NCBI GenBank assembly: GCA_034401795.1
Contig: CM067370.1
Span: 102,800,028 to 102,864,027 of the forward strand
Direction of reading: 5' to 3'
Origin: Chaetoderma sp. LZ-2023a
Taxonomy: Eukaryota; Mollusca; Caudofoveata; Chaetodermatida; Chaetodermatidae
Length of the DNA: 64,000 nt
The position numbers and the translations under genes were made by a program. Positions 45,910 to 56,561 of the stretch are shown in pieces. The stretch's first letter is position 1; each line of letters starts with the position of its first letter. The notes beneath the pieces are model-generated. The model made no database searches and was not told the DNA's origin. It saw only the letters and a program-made list of their open reading frames with translations.

Positions 45910-46499
45910 CCGTATCTATAACGACCAATAAAATGGTTCGATATTAAGAAATCGAGTAATTTAAACTATTTCCAGATGCTATATTGCCTTTGTTCTCAAG
46001 AGATGGATCTTTTAGATAACACATCTTAAAGAGCACCGTCTTTTGACATCAAACACAGGTGGTCGCTATGGAAGGGTTGATGTTTACATATTTAGAGTAT
46101 TGTAGTGAGTAGAACTATAACGATTGGCCCATGAAACCCCTAATTTGACATTAATCCCATCTCAACTCTGTCTAGAGCTTGAGTAATGTGAATTTTCCAC
46201 TGGGAAGGCAGCTATTTTGAATCCGCCATTTTGAATGGGCTCCCTTGGTAGAATCACATGGCACCGCATCTAATTATGATCAGGATACCTTAAACCACCT
46301 ATATGCCAAATTTCATGCTTTCTGCAAGAATGGAACATCTTTTTCACATATCTGCCCTACTACCTATAATGTTAGGAAGCAGCATGCTGACACTGAAGCC
46401 ACAGCATTGAAGGTCGAGGTCATTCTGACCTCTACAAAGCTTTCCTATTTTTCAATGTGAAGTTTTTAGGCTTAGCTAATTTTATCATGTTATATTTTG
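45910..46499. other. Intronic, no feature recognised
   Basis: Short frames only. CATATGCCAAATTTCATGCTT resembles common dispersed repeats, but no boundary could be set. Confidence 0.35.
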
Positions 46500-46915
46500 C
46501 GATTGCTTATTTATATGATTAAAAATTAAATAATCAAATAATCGTGAATATTTTCTATTGCCTAAAATATTTCAAATCCTAACATCCAATTACTTTCTAA
46601 TGCGATCGGTCATGAAAAATGACATTTTGCTTAGTGAATGTATGTCCATTTGCAGGGCAAGAGAAGACTATTTTTGAAAATGTATTACTGGAATGCCTAA
46701 TTGAGCCAGGCATTCCAGTGATACATTTTAAAAAGTAGTCTTCTCTTGCTCTGCAAATGAGCTTTTCTAAACACCATTGCAATTTTCATCATTGATATCC
46801 TTTTGTTGTTATGTTTTGGTAATTTGTATCCAAGCTGATTAATCGAGTAATCACGATTATTTTTTAATAATAGATCGCGATCACTCAATGAAATAATCGC
46901 ACAAGCCTACTTTCT
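46500..46915. mobile_element. hAT-like MITE carrying a family A hairpin
   Basis: Ends related to the element at 23504: AATAATCGTGAATA near the left, and AATCGCACAAGCCTA at the right. A family A palindrome (about 46655-46757) is nested in the middle. The left boundary is approximate. Confidence 0.55.
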
Positions 46916-47211
46916 TGTACTTTACATTACTCTCCAATGAAAATAAACTTTTATATGTATCATGTTATGGATATCCCTACCTATCTTCAGGGTTTTATAT
47001 GTGTGATGCAATAACGAGCTAATACTTATGATGACGATAACCACGGTGACCCTTCGAACAACGAGGTCATGAGGAATTGAAGAATCTGGGGTCTTTTAAA
47101 GCTATCAAATGCATGTGCCAATTCCCATCTAATAGAAATACCAATGCTTTAATAGAAATAAGTACCCAGTTTTAGCTATGCCCCACTCATCTTTACCTAA
47201 GGTCCACCCAC

Positions 47212-47570
47212 ACTTCGCCCCTCTTAGGATCGATCGATCCCTGAACTCACTATCAATATTCAATTTCCAGCTTATACAGGTAAGCTGTTGAATAGTTCGA
47301 AACTAATTTGACTGGTCGCTGATAAGCAACAGCGCCCAGTTAGATTAGTTTCAGAATATCCAACAAAATGTTTGTTACATGTAAATAGTAAAGACATACA
47401 ATTTCTACAACAACGCTTAGTCCGTCATCAATTAAGTATTCGTGAGAAACTTAGCTACATCATTCATGATGTAATTGATGATGACGTCCTCCTACACATC
47501 ATGTACATGTTAATGATGATGTCATATGATTGATGGATAAGCCAGAATCATCCATTGCATCCTCTTTTAA
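47212..47570 (-). repeat. Hairpin repeat family B, reversed full copy
   Basis: Reverse orientation of the 52415 copy. CCACCCACACTTCGCCCC and AGGATCGATCGATCCCT come first, then the palindrome (47285-47367), then CATACAATT and a segment of TGACGT/ATGTCAT-rich sequence up to GGATAAGCCAG. The order confirms that the whole ~360-390-bp unit is the mobile entity. Confidence 0.75.
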
Positions 47571-47571
47571 C

Positions 47572-47795
47572 CCTTTAACCCTCATATTAGCCAAAAACAT
47601 CTTCTACAGTGGTCTTGAGAAATGTCGATATGTAGAACAGAAGACTATTTTTGAAAATTTACCATTGGAATGACTGTCTCGATAACTGAGCCAGTCATTC
47701 CAGTGGCAAATATTCCAAAATAGTCTTCTTGTTCTACAAATGGACATTTTCTATGCAAAAGTTGAAAATTTCTTGATCAAATTCAAGGGTTAAAG
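47572..47795. repeat. Hairpin family A, complete copy
   Basis: The clearest full unit: starts TTAACCCTTTAACCCTCATA, has arms AGACTATTTTTGAAAATTTA and complementary sequence around GACTGTCTCGATAACTGAG, and ends AATTCAAGGGTTAAAG. About 224 bp. The TTAA at each end suggests TTAA target duplications (piggyBac-like mobilisation), though this cannot be proved from one copy. Confidence 0.85.
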
Positions 47796-48019
47796 TTGCT
47801 CTGTCAGTTTCTCGTAAATCTGTCAACTTTATATCTGATGCGCGATAAGGTCACATTTGAAAAATTGTGTCTGTTTCAAGAGTATGATTGGCCCCGGGTT
47901 GGAAAGATGTCAGGGTGGTTTCTTAGGTTTAGGCAGTACAATGAGTGTGCCTTCTCCCACAGCATATGTATGGGAAAGGGTTGCTCAATGGCAGAGTTAA
48001 TGATGTGCGTTATGAGTAG

Positions 48020-48412
48020 GCTAAAATGCATGATTACGTGATTAAATTAAAAATCATGATTCTTTTTTAAATCGTGAATTTAAATGAGTACGAATTAAAT
48101 AATCGAATAATCGTGAATAATTTCTACTGCATAAAATAAAACTATTTTTGAAAATGTATCACTGGAATGACTGGCTTGAGCATCGAGCCAGGCATTCCAG
48201 TGATACATTTTCAAAAATAGTCTTCTCTTGGCCTACAAATTGACATTTCTAATCACAATTGCATCTTTCGTCACTGATATGCCTTTGTTGTTATGTTTGC
48301 ATAATTTGAACCAATGCTGATTAATCAAGTAAATCTCAATTATTCTTAAACATATTTATTCTTAATTAGTCGATCGTGATAATTCAAAGCTATAATCGCA
48401 CAAGCCTAGTTA
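48020..48412. mobile_element. hAT-like MITE carrying a family A hairpin
   Basis: Starts TAGGCTAAAATGCATGATTA and ends ATAATCGCACAAGCCTA, the inverted end shared with 23504-24614. A nearly perfect family A palindrome (48132-48232) is nested inside. The insertion point is like that in 46500-46915, so the composite may have spread as one unit. Confidence 0.65.
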
Positions 48413-48514
48413 TGAGGTATCACATATATACTTAGGGAGTTTCTGAATGACCATTCTTTAACCGTCTGACTGCTGAGTTCTTGCAGACGACGTATTCCAT
48501 GGGTTATATCTCTG

Positions 48515-48615
48515 GATCTGCTAAATATTTTGAAAACAATTTGACTGAAAGTTGTTAGTGTCTATGCCATCAACAACTTTCAGTCAAATTGTTTTCAAAA
48601 TATTCAACAAGTCAT
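48515..48615. repeat. Family B-type palindrome only
   Basis: TATTTTGAAAACAATTTGAC and GTCAAATTGTTTTCAAAATA flank a GAAAGTTGTTAGTG...CAACAACTTTC centre, so the hairpin is almost perfect over ~40 bp per arm. It lacks the GATCGATYGATC tail. Confidence 0.75.
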
Positions 48616-48679
48616 GGTTTTTTGCAATTTGAAATTATTGCCATTGTTTTCCTAACCTCTGTGTCTGTTATTAGTCCGC

Positions 48680-49860
48680 TACCGGTAAAACGGGTGGGTG
48701 GACTATAGGTTTGCACTCCATCTGTCCGTCCGTCTGTCGCAATGTGGTTTTCAGCACTTTCACAGTCCTTCAAGGTATTCAACTGAGAATTGGTACATTG
48801 CTTTGTTATGAGAAGTTACAGACCAAGTTCGAGTTTCAGGCGCATGCATCAATTTTTGATGGAGTTATGCCCCCCCCCCCCAACCCCCAACACCCCCCCC
48901 CCCCCCTTCGACTTATGAAATACGAAAAATATTAGTTTTCCGCACTTTTTTCGCAGTCTTTCAAGATATTATACTGAGAATGGCTACATTGCTTTGTTAT
49001 GAGAAGTTACAGACCAAGTTCGAGTTTCAGGCGTATGCGTAAATTTTTGATGGAGTTATTCCCCCTTTCGACTTAGGAAATATGAAAAATACAAGCTTTC
49101 TGCACTTTTTTCGCACTCGTTCAAGATATTTAAGGAAAAGTTGGTACATCGCTTTAGTCTAAGGGGTTACACAGCAAGTTCGAGTTTCAGACATTTTCGT
49201 CAATTTTTCATGGAGTTATGCCCCTTTCGTCTTATGAAATACGAAAAATATTAGTTTCCCGCACTTTTTTTCGCAGGTTTTCAAGATATTCTACTGAGAA
49301 TTGCTACATCACTTTGTTATGCGAAGTTACAGATAAAGTTCGAGTTTCGGGGGTATGCATCAATTTTTGATGGAGTTATGCCCGCTTTCGACGAAAAATA
49401 TCAGTTTTCTGCACTTTTTTCGCAATCCTTCAAGATATTTAAGGGAAAATTGGTACATCGTTTTAGTATAAGGAGTTACAGAGTAAGTTCGAGTTTCAGA
49501 CGTTTTTGTCATTTTTCATTGAGTTATGCCCCCTTTCGACTTATGAAATGCGAAAAATATTACTCCACCCTTTTTCTCGCAGTCGTTCAAGATATTCAAC
49601 TGAGAATTGATACATTACTTTACTATGAGAAATTACAGACCAAGTTCTAGTTTCAGGTGTTTGCGTAATTTTTTTTGGATGGCATTATGTCGCCTTTCGA
49701 CTTATGAAATACAAACATATCAACTTTCAAGACCTTTCCTTCTCCTTCACCATATATAACTGAAACTTGGTTTATTGCTATGTTATGAGAAGTTACAGAT
49801 TAAGTTCGAGTTTCAGCTGCTTCTGACAATTTTTAATGGAGTTTTTGACTGTCAATCTCT
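48680..49860 (+). repeat. ~160-bp satellite array (seven units)
   Basis: GTTACAGACCAAGTTCGAGT recurs near 48825, 49005, 49168, 49325, 49475, 49633 and 49789. Each unit also has ATGGAGTTATGCCCCC and TTCGACTTATGAAATACG. The array is preceded by AAACGGGTGGGTGGACTATA and TCTGTCCGTCCGTCTGTCGC, a lead-in typical of mobile minisatellites. C-runs occur near 48870-48906. Confidence 0.85.
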
Positions 49861-50087
49861 AAAGATTTATATCACCAGGTAGGGGACATGTATTGCAAAG
49901 CAATACTTACAGAATGCTTGTTGGATAATGCAGGGATCTTTGGTGGCCATCAAACTGGGGCAATGGCTGCCATCTTCTGTATCTTTGAACTGATTATTAA
50001 AGCTTTTTCTGTATGCTAATGTTGAAATGGGCATAATGGTCTTTCTGAGTTTAAATTGTTCTTGATAAAATGTAATTTCTTTTTCAG

Positions 50088-50185
50088 ATTTATCGTGGTG
50101 TATTAGGCGAATACTGGGATGCAGAACGTAAGCATGTTGAAGACAGCTATAGCCAGTTGAAACTACCATTTCCTGGATGGATTAG
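50088..50185 (+). CDS. SAM-dependent methyltransferase, exon 3
   Basis: Acceptor TTTCTTTTTCAG ends at 50087 and the donor GTTTGT starts at 50186. The 98 bases enter in phase 0 and leave in phase 2. They encode IYRGVLGEYWDAERKHVED and then SYSQLKLPFPGWI. This continues the methyltransferase after the catalytic core; the YWDAER..VEDSY pattern and the following PFP are shared by family members. Intron 2 before it is about 12.3 kb and intron 3 after it about 9.4 kb. The donor is non-optimal at positions +3 and +4 but usable. The minus-strand frame over this exon is a shadow. Confidence 0.88.
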
Positions 50186-50255
50186 GTTTGTAACAAATAC
50201 ATGTAGGAGATTATGGAAGAGAGGATCATGAAAAAAATGGACAAGTTTAACCCTT

Positions 50256-50355
50256 TAAATTTCTTCAAGAAAATTTAAGTTTTCTCAGAAAATGTCTGTT
50301 TGCAGACAAAGAGAATACTATTTTTGAACATTTTCCACTGGAATGACTGGCTCGA
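50256..50355. repeat. Hairpin family A, left half
   Basis: Starts TTAACCCTTTAAATTTC and runs to GGAATGACTGGCTCGATTA, then stops where the satellite at 50356 begins. The right arm is missing, probably because the satellite element inserted or replaced it at the palindrome centre. Confidence 0.65.
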
Positions 50356-51325
50356 TTATTTTCAGAATTTTGATTGATCAATTTTTTGGGTGAAAATCTT
50401 AGATTTTATGAAAAATCTACCGAAAATGGTCAGAATGCTACTCCTTAGCTACATGACATATTTCAACCAAATTTGACTAGATGCATTTTATGTTGGTAGG
50501 GTCTAGAATTCATTTCAGAATTTTGATTTATAAATTTTTTGGTTGAAAAGCTGAGATTTAAATGCTACTCCTCCTTAGCTACTTGACCTATTTCAACCAA
50601 ATTTGACTAGATGCATTCTATTGTGGTAGGCTCTAGAACATCTTATCAGAATTTGGATTTATCAATTTTTTGGGTGAAAAGCTGAGATTTTAAGTAACGT
50701 CTACCGGAAATGGTCAAAATGCTACTCGTCCTTAGCTGCTTGACATATTTCAGCCAAATTTGACTAGAGGCATTCTATGGTGGTATGCTCTAAAATGTCT
50801 TGTCAGAAAATATGATTGATCAATTTTTTGGGTGAAAATCAGAGATTTTATGAAAAATCTTAGCTGCTTGACATATCTTAACCAAATTTGGCTATGGTGG
50901 TAGAATCTATAACTTCGTTTCAGAATTTTGACTGATCAAGTTTTTGGGTGAAAATCTGAGATATTATGAGAAATCAACCAGAAATGGTCAAAATGCTACT
51001 CTTCCTTGGCTGCTTGACATATTTAAACCAAATATGACTAGATCCAGTCTATGTTGGTAGGCTATAGATCTTCTATTCAGAATTTTGATTGATCAATTTT
51101 TACAGGAAATTGTCAAAACACATTTCATCCTTAACCGCTTCATGGATTTCCACCAAATTTGTTTGGAATAACTATAATGGTAGGCTCCAGAACTTCCATT
51201 CAGAATGTTGATTGGTCAATTTTTCCAGTCGCCACCTTGTTTAATGTAAAGAAACATGTATCTTTAAATGCAAGTGTTTCAAATGCTAATGGTCCAGGTG
51301 AGCGTCACAGGCCCTTGGGCCTCTT
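50356..51325 (+). repeat. ~150-bp satellite units ending in the AGGTGAGC terminus
   Basis: About six units share TTTTGATTGATCAATTTTTT, GGGTGAAAATCTTAGATTTT and ATTTCAACCAAATTTGACTA. The block ends GGTCCAGGTGAGCGTCACAG...GGGCCTCTTG exactly like 15026-15541, so it is a longer member of the same family. Confidence 0.8.
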
Positions 51326-52184
51326 GTTCCTAATGCTGTAAAGGTAAATGCATGATTTGTGGATGTTAGACTAGACTAAAGAAGTAATACTAGGCATAGG
51401 GAGGTGGAGGGAGGGTATATATTTTGCTGTAGGTGGCAGTTCAGCGATAATCTTTCCTACATGGGATAGATGAACATATGTACGTAGAGGATGGACTGAT
51501 GCAAAATCAGAGACATGGATAGTTAGGAATATCCAAGACGGAGGAGCATTATTACACACACACACACACACACACCCCACCCCACCCCACCCACCCCCAC
51601 CTCCACTCAGAAATTCAGCTTGCCCAACACTTTGGATTTGATTTGGGACCTCAGATTTCAGATTTTGGTTTACACGGTCAAATTTTATCGAATTCAACAA
51701 ATCTTAAGAATCATCATATTCAACTTCATATATCAATTCAGAGTTCAGATTTTTGGTTTAAACGGTCAGATTTTATTGAAATTTGATAAATCTGAAGCAT
51801 CAGATTCGCCTTGACATCAGACTTCAGATTTCTTGTTAACACGGTCAGATTTTATCGAATTTGACAAATCTGATCAGATCTGATCATGAAAACCTGTCTA
51901 TAAAAAGCTTAGGAAAAACTGCTGAATATTTTGTTTAATTCTTGCAACAATGACATTGGGGGAATTGTATTTTTCGACATTCAGGAGGTGTTTCACCATC
52001 TACCAGTTAGACTTACGAATTAATCATTTATTAATTACGTACTCAAGAGGGAGGGTGCTAGGGTTATGGGTGGGTGATGGAAGTCCAATGGTTTCTTGTC
52101 TCCCCTGTAAAACAAAAGTGAAACATTCATATATCGAGTGTCTACCACTGGCTACTGTATAACTCAATAGATGGCTTTAGGGTT
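51326..52184. other. Non-coding; CA microsatellite and a 3-unit tandem repeat
   Basis: A short CA/CCCA microsatellite lies at about 51555-51600. From about 51650 to 51890 three ~85-bp units share CACGGTCAGATTTTATCGAA and GACAAATCTGA. No gene was recognised. Confidence 0.65.
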
Positions 52185-52402
52185 ATTTAACCCTTCAAGA
52201 TAGCTCAAGAAATACTAGATATTTGCTAAGTCAATGTCCATTTGCAGGCCAAGAGAAGACTATTTTTGAAGATTTACCACTAGAATAACTGGCTCAGTAA
52301 CTGAGCCAGTCATTCCAGTGGTAAGAAATCTTTTAAATAGGCTTTGCTTTGCCTAAACATTTCCCAAGATTACTGCAGAAATCAGTTTTGGCCACCCTGA
52401 CA
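52185..52402. repeat. Hairpin family A copy
   Basis: Starts TTTAACCCTTCAAGATAGC and holds the arms GCCAAGAGAAGACTATTTTT and CCAGTCATTCCAGTGGTAAG around CTCAGTAACTGAG. It ends near the CACCCTGAC outer flank and abuts a family B copy. Confidence 0.8.
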
Positions 52403-52414
52403 ATAGACCTTTCT

Positions 52415-52800
52415 ACTTCATCCATCCATCATATGACATCATAATTAACTGTGTGATGTGTAGAATGACATCATAATCAGTGATGTCATGAATGACGTAG
52501 ATAAGTACATGTACGTCACGAATGCATAATTGAACATGGGCTATGCATTGTACGAATTGTATGTCTACTATTTAATAAATATTCTGTTGAATATTTTGAC
52601 AATAATTTGACTGGGTGCTGTTGCTGCCTATGCCACCCAGTCAAATTGGTTTCAAAATATTTAACAGCTTATCTGTATAGTTTTCTGGAAATTGATAGTC
52701 AGGGAGTTCAGGGATCGATTGATCCCAGCATGAGAGAGATGTGGGTGGAGCTTAGCTAGAGGTGGGCGGGACTTTCCAAAAACTGGAAAGGTTCATTAGA
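52415..52800 (+). repeat. Hairpin repeat family B, full copy
   Basis: Order: CATATGACATCATAATTAAC and a run of TGACATCAT/TGACGT half-sites, then ATTGTACGAATTGTATGTCT, the palindrome (52586-52672), TTTTCTGGAAATTGATAGTC, GGGATCGATTGATCCC, and GTGGGTGGAGCTTAGCTAG. Matches 62700-63085 and the reversed 47212-47570 along the full length. Confidence 0.8.
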
Positions 52801-53639
52801 AGGTTAAGATGAGCTTGATTAACTGATATCCAGAAATAAATTATATGGTACATAGCTTATGTATATTTAGACAAAAATTACTTAATGGCCAAAAATATTT
52901 TGTCTGCCCAATATTTCTGAAGCTTCACATGCATTTGGAATAAGATTTTTCTTTGGAATTTTAGATCACAAAATACATGTACTATTTTCTTCTCCACACC
53001 TCAGCTTTCTGTAAAATTTCAGAACCTGATGTCCCTTGCAGAGATGAAGGTGAACTTTGATAAAAGATTGGTTTCTACTCTGTATAGGTTTGCTTCAATG
53101 TATTTACTTGTATGCATGTATTATTAAGCTCAAGTTAGTAAGCAACTGCTCTGACTGGATGGTGTACTTGAAGTCCTCTTTCTAACTCGCTGCTCCAGTG
53201 CTGGTGAACTTGGTACTAGAATCAGTTTCTGCTCAAACTCCTTATGTGCATGGGCATCATCAGAGCCGAACTTACGACTCTGGGGGCCCTGTACAAAGTT
53301 TCTGAAATTTCTGTGTGGGTGGTGGGGAATGAATGACCTTCAGAACTGCCATTAAGATCGCTAGAAAGCTAGAGTCCCGTTTCAGCCATAATGCCACTGG
53401 GAGCACCTGAGGTCAGACTGTGGGACTTGAATACATTAGTCTTATAGGTGTCGCATCTATGCGTGAAACATGAAGTTATGCAGGGGCAGACCTTGTTTCA
53501 GATACAAATGCATTTGAATATAAATGCATTTAAATATTTTTTTCAAGTATTTGCATTTGAAGATTTAAAACCACAACTATTTGCATCTAAATACTTTTGA
53601 TAAAGTATTTGAAATTTCAAATATTTCTCAAATGCTTTT

Positions 53640-54120
53640 TCCGAGAGAGAGGGAGAGAGGGAGGGAGGGACTTTACCGTAAGCTCGGGGATATTTTCCAA
53701 CCTCAGCCTGCATTGTGGGGACACCGTAATTCCGAGGACAAAGTCCTCATCCCCGCAGTTATGGTGACTTAAATGATCGGGCTAAATGTGAAACATCCAA
53801 ATATGTATGTATTTTTTCGCCCTCAGAAAATACATGTATGTGCAGGTGATTTATCTCTTGATATTTTTTTTCAACCCATCTCTCAGATTTCAATGTCCCC
53901 TCAAAATTTACAAACACTTTTTTATGAGTACTGATTGGTGCATACTAACAAGTGCTATGCTAAGTATTTGTATAAATAACCAAAACCACTGTATAGATAT
54001 AAGCGTAAAACGCATAAGACACTCAGAAAATACTCTAAGCCGCTAAAATAATAATGTTCCCGCAGCGCAATGGCCCCGCAGTTACGGTAAAAAGGTCCAG
54101 GGAGAGGGAGGGAGAGATGC
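53640..54120. mobile_element. ~0.48-kb MITE with TTACCGTAA ends
   Basis: Left end GGGAGGGACTTTACCGTAAG with CTCGGGGAT, and right end, reverse-complemented, CCTGGACCTTTTTACCGTAA with CTGCGGGG. Both are flanked by GAGAGGGAGGGA-type purine tracts. A second internal copy of the end (CCCCGCAGTTATGG near 53753) suggests internal rearrangement. No coding capacity. Confidence 0.6.
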
Positions 54121-54139
54121 AACATTCTTTTATGATGTA

Positions 54140-54605
54140 ATAAATATCTGTTGAATATTTTGAAATTAATTTCTCTAGATGCAGATGGCAGCAACATATT
54201 GCAGTCAAATTATTTTCAAAATAGTCAACTACTTTCCTCTGTGGTTGTCTTGAAAATGGGATTTAAAGTATTCAATCAGTGAAATGGTTAATGGCATAAA
54301 TTTCTCAACAAAATGAATTTCTCGTGAAGTATGTACATTTGAAAACAATTTGACTGTATTGATTCGTGTGAGAGAAATTACTGTCAAATAATTTTCAAAA
54401 TAACAAAATTTAAAGTACAAAAAAATGTAGTTTATTTAACCCTTTTACCGATGAAACTGGCTTATAAATCTCAATTTGAATGTACCCATACAGGAAAGAA
54501 GTTGAATATTTTGAAATTAATTTGAATGGAAGCCGGTGATGTCTTAGGCAGCAACAGCTTCCAGACAAATTAAATTCAAAATAGCTAAAATAAGTTCTCG
54601 TTGAA
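54140..54605. repeat. Three diverged family B-type palindromes in a row
   Basis: Palindromes near 54148-54233, 54335-54408 and 54500-54598 each have a TTTTGAAA(T/A)TAATTT-like left arm and AAATTA-TTTCAAAATA-like right arm around a GGCAGCAAC-type centre. None has the GATCGATYGATC tail. Confidence 0.65.
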
Positions 54606-54648
54606 AGGGTTAAACAGGATTTTACAATGAAAGTAAATATAATTATGT

Positions 54649-54811
54649 GGGTTTAGTGAAGATTTGTGTCAGGTGTATGCGCTATCCGGTGAGCCACAGG
54701 TGTGATTAGAATTCACCAGGAGGATATGAGTTTAGTGAGGATTTGTGTCAGGTGTATGCTCTATCTGGTGAGCCACAGGTGTGATTAGAAGTCGTCAGGA
54801 GGATGTCTTTG
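54649..54811 (+). repeat. ~80-bp tandem duplication
   Basis: GATTTGTGTCAGGTGTATGC, GGTGAGCCACAGGTGTGATT and CAGGAGGAT occur twice, about 78 bases apart, with few differences. A recent local duplication. Confidence 0.8.
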
Positions 54812-55664
54812 TGGGAAAATGAATAGAATATGTGAATGAATGGGTGGTATTATAGCAATAAAATGGGATTTGTAGATTTTAACAATGCAAATCAGAGTTA
54901 GCCATAATTGAATAAACCAGTCTGCAAAGTAGAAAATTTATCAATAAGAAACTCTGTTTGACATGTTTGAAAACAATTTGGCTCAAAGGTATTTATTCCT
55001 AGTTGAGAAATTAATTTCAATGCAATCTTTTTCAAACTAAGAAGATGTTAGCGCCAAGAATGTATAATTTATGTAAGCTTTCACTGCTAAGATACATGTA
55101 TCTATCCCTGTAATTAATAACTTGCCATGAAACCTGCTTTATTGACCACTTGTCTATAATATCCGGTTAAACATTTGCCCCTCTAACGCAGCAACAAATT
55201 ATTTTCAAAATTTTTGACACCTTTTCTATCCTAACAGATCACCTGCATTAACTCTTTAACCCTAGAATTTGTTAAATATTTTGAAAATGATTTGCCTGGA
55301 GTATGCCTCAGGTAGCCTAACTTCAAAATCTGAGACAAAATATGAAGGCTACAGTTTAAAATGCCACTGGACAGCTACCTGGAAGAAACTTGTGATTTTG
55401 TAAGAAGTATATATAAACACTTAGAAACTGTATAGGAGGGTTTACTTTCATTAAAACAGACAATGTTCCTCATATATCTCATACAGATTACTGTACTAAG
55501 TTTCCTCTGAGTTGGTGCCTAATTCCAGCCGTCATCCTTCACAGTAAAATCTCAAATGTGCCAATAAGAGGGCTGTTTGGTACATAAACCACTTACTTAA
55601 ATTTGGAAATCCAATTAAGCAATACATTTGATGCTCTATTTAATATACGACTATGCACTAACCC

Positions 55665-55735
55665 TTTAAGTTTAACCCTCAAGTTTGTTCAAGAAAGTTT
55701 CAACTTTCTCATAGGAAATTTCTTAGAGAAGCTTG
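55665..55735. repeat. Hairpin family A, left end only
   Basis: TTTAACCCTCAAGTTTGTTC and AACTTTCTCATAGGAAATT match the left outer part of complete copies, and then unrelated sequence begins. Confidence 0.6.
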
Positions 55736-55834
55736 GTTGTGCTTAGTTTGTCCTGACGCGAACTTGTGTGCAAGTTTGAGTCTGGATACCAATACACAGT
55801 TTGTGTCTTCCTTTTATACTTTCCAAAAAGCGGC

Positions 55835-56140
55835 TACACGCGGGGGTGTGACCGGATTTGATTCTCGTAGCCGGATTAGACATTTGGTAGCTGGATTTGT
55901 GGCTAGTGTAGCTGCTTGATCAAGTTGTGTAGCTGGGATTAGGTTGTCCCGTAGCCGGATTGGCTTTGTATGTAGCCGGTAGGTGTAGCTACAGTGGTCG
56001 ATTTAATTGAAACTTGAAAGTGTAGCCGGATTCGTGTATGTGGTGTAGCCGGGAGGGGTACCTACCGTAGCCGGTTTGGTTTGAATAAATAAGACATTGT
56101 AGCCGGTTTTGTTTTCTAAAGTAGCCGTTTGCAGCCGTGT
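55835..56140 (+). repeat. GTAGCCGGATT motif cluster
   Basis: About a dozen GTAGCCGG or close variants (GTAGCTGG, GTAGCCGT) occur in ~300 bases at irregular spacings of roughly 15-40 bases, embedded in GT-rich sequence. The unit is too irregular for a simple satellite. No protein was recognised in it. Confidence 0.65.
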
Positions 56141-56273
56141 TGGTGCATCCATGGTCAGAAAATTTTTTTGAGGTTGAAAATTTCCTGTTTAAAATGGCTA
56201 CTAACGGGTGGTCATTATGTCTGTGGCTATCATTGGTAAGTGAATACTGGTTAAAGTATTCGTTCCAGTGAGA

Positions 56274-56322
56274 TCCTGACTCGTAGCGTTTCGTACCAAG
56301 TTTGGTTATACTCATCAGAGGA
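56274..56322 (-). ncRNA. Minimal hammerhead ribozyme motif
   Basis: On the minus strand the order is UCCU, CUGAUGA, a stem II (GUA...CCA-AACU-UGG-UAC), GAAA, a short stem III (ACGC UAC GAGU), C and AGGA. All core residues of a type I hammerhead are present: CUGAUGA, GAAA, and U-C before the cut site. UCCU and AGGA form stem I directly next to the core. Predicted cleavage is after the C of GUC (56278). Very short stem III hammerheads are known from Penelope-like retroelements, and a Penelope-like ORF lies only ~240 bases away, though on the other strand. Confidence 0.7.
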
Positions 56323-56561
56323 GACATAATATATAGGTGATATATCTTATCATCCATATTTTTGGATGGTTAATTTTAGTCAGAAAAAAGGTGTAAAACG
56401 TTATATTCTTACCTTTAGTCCAATTCGTTAAGAATAAGGAGCAAGTTGTCTGCGGATAAGGCGTCCTCTTGTTGATCGTCTTCTTCCGTTGGAATTAGAA
56501 AATCAAGATCTTCGAAATTGTTCGAAAGCGGGAGGAAAGTGTCTTCTCGAGTAGACACTTA

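Noticed and set aside
48680-51330. Possible CRISPR-like array, because of regular repeats
   Set aside because: Units are diverged head-to-tail satellites without constant repeats and unique spacers, in a eukaryotic context.
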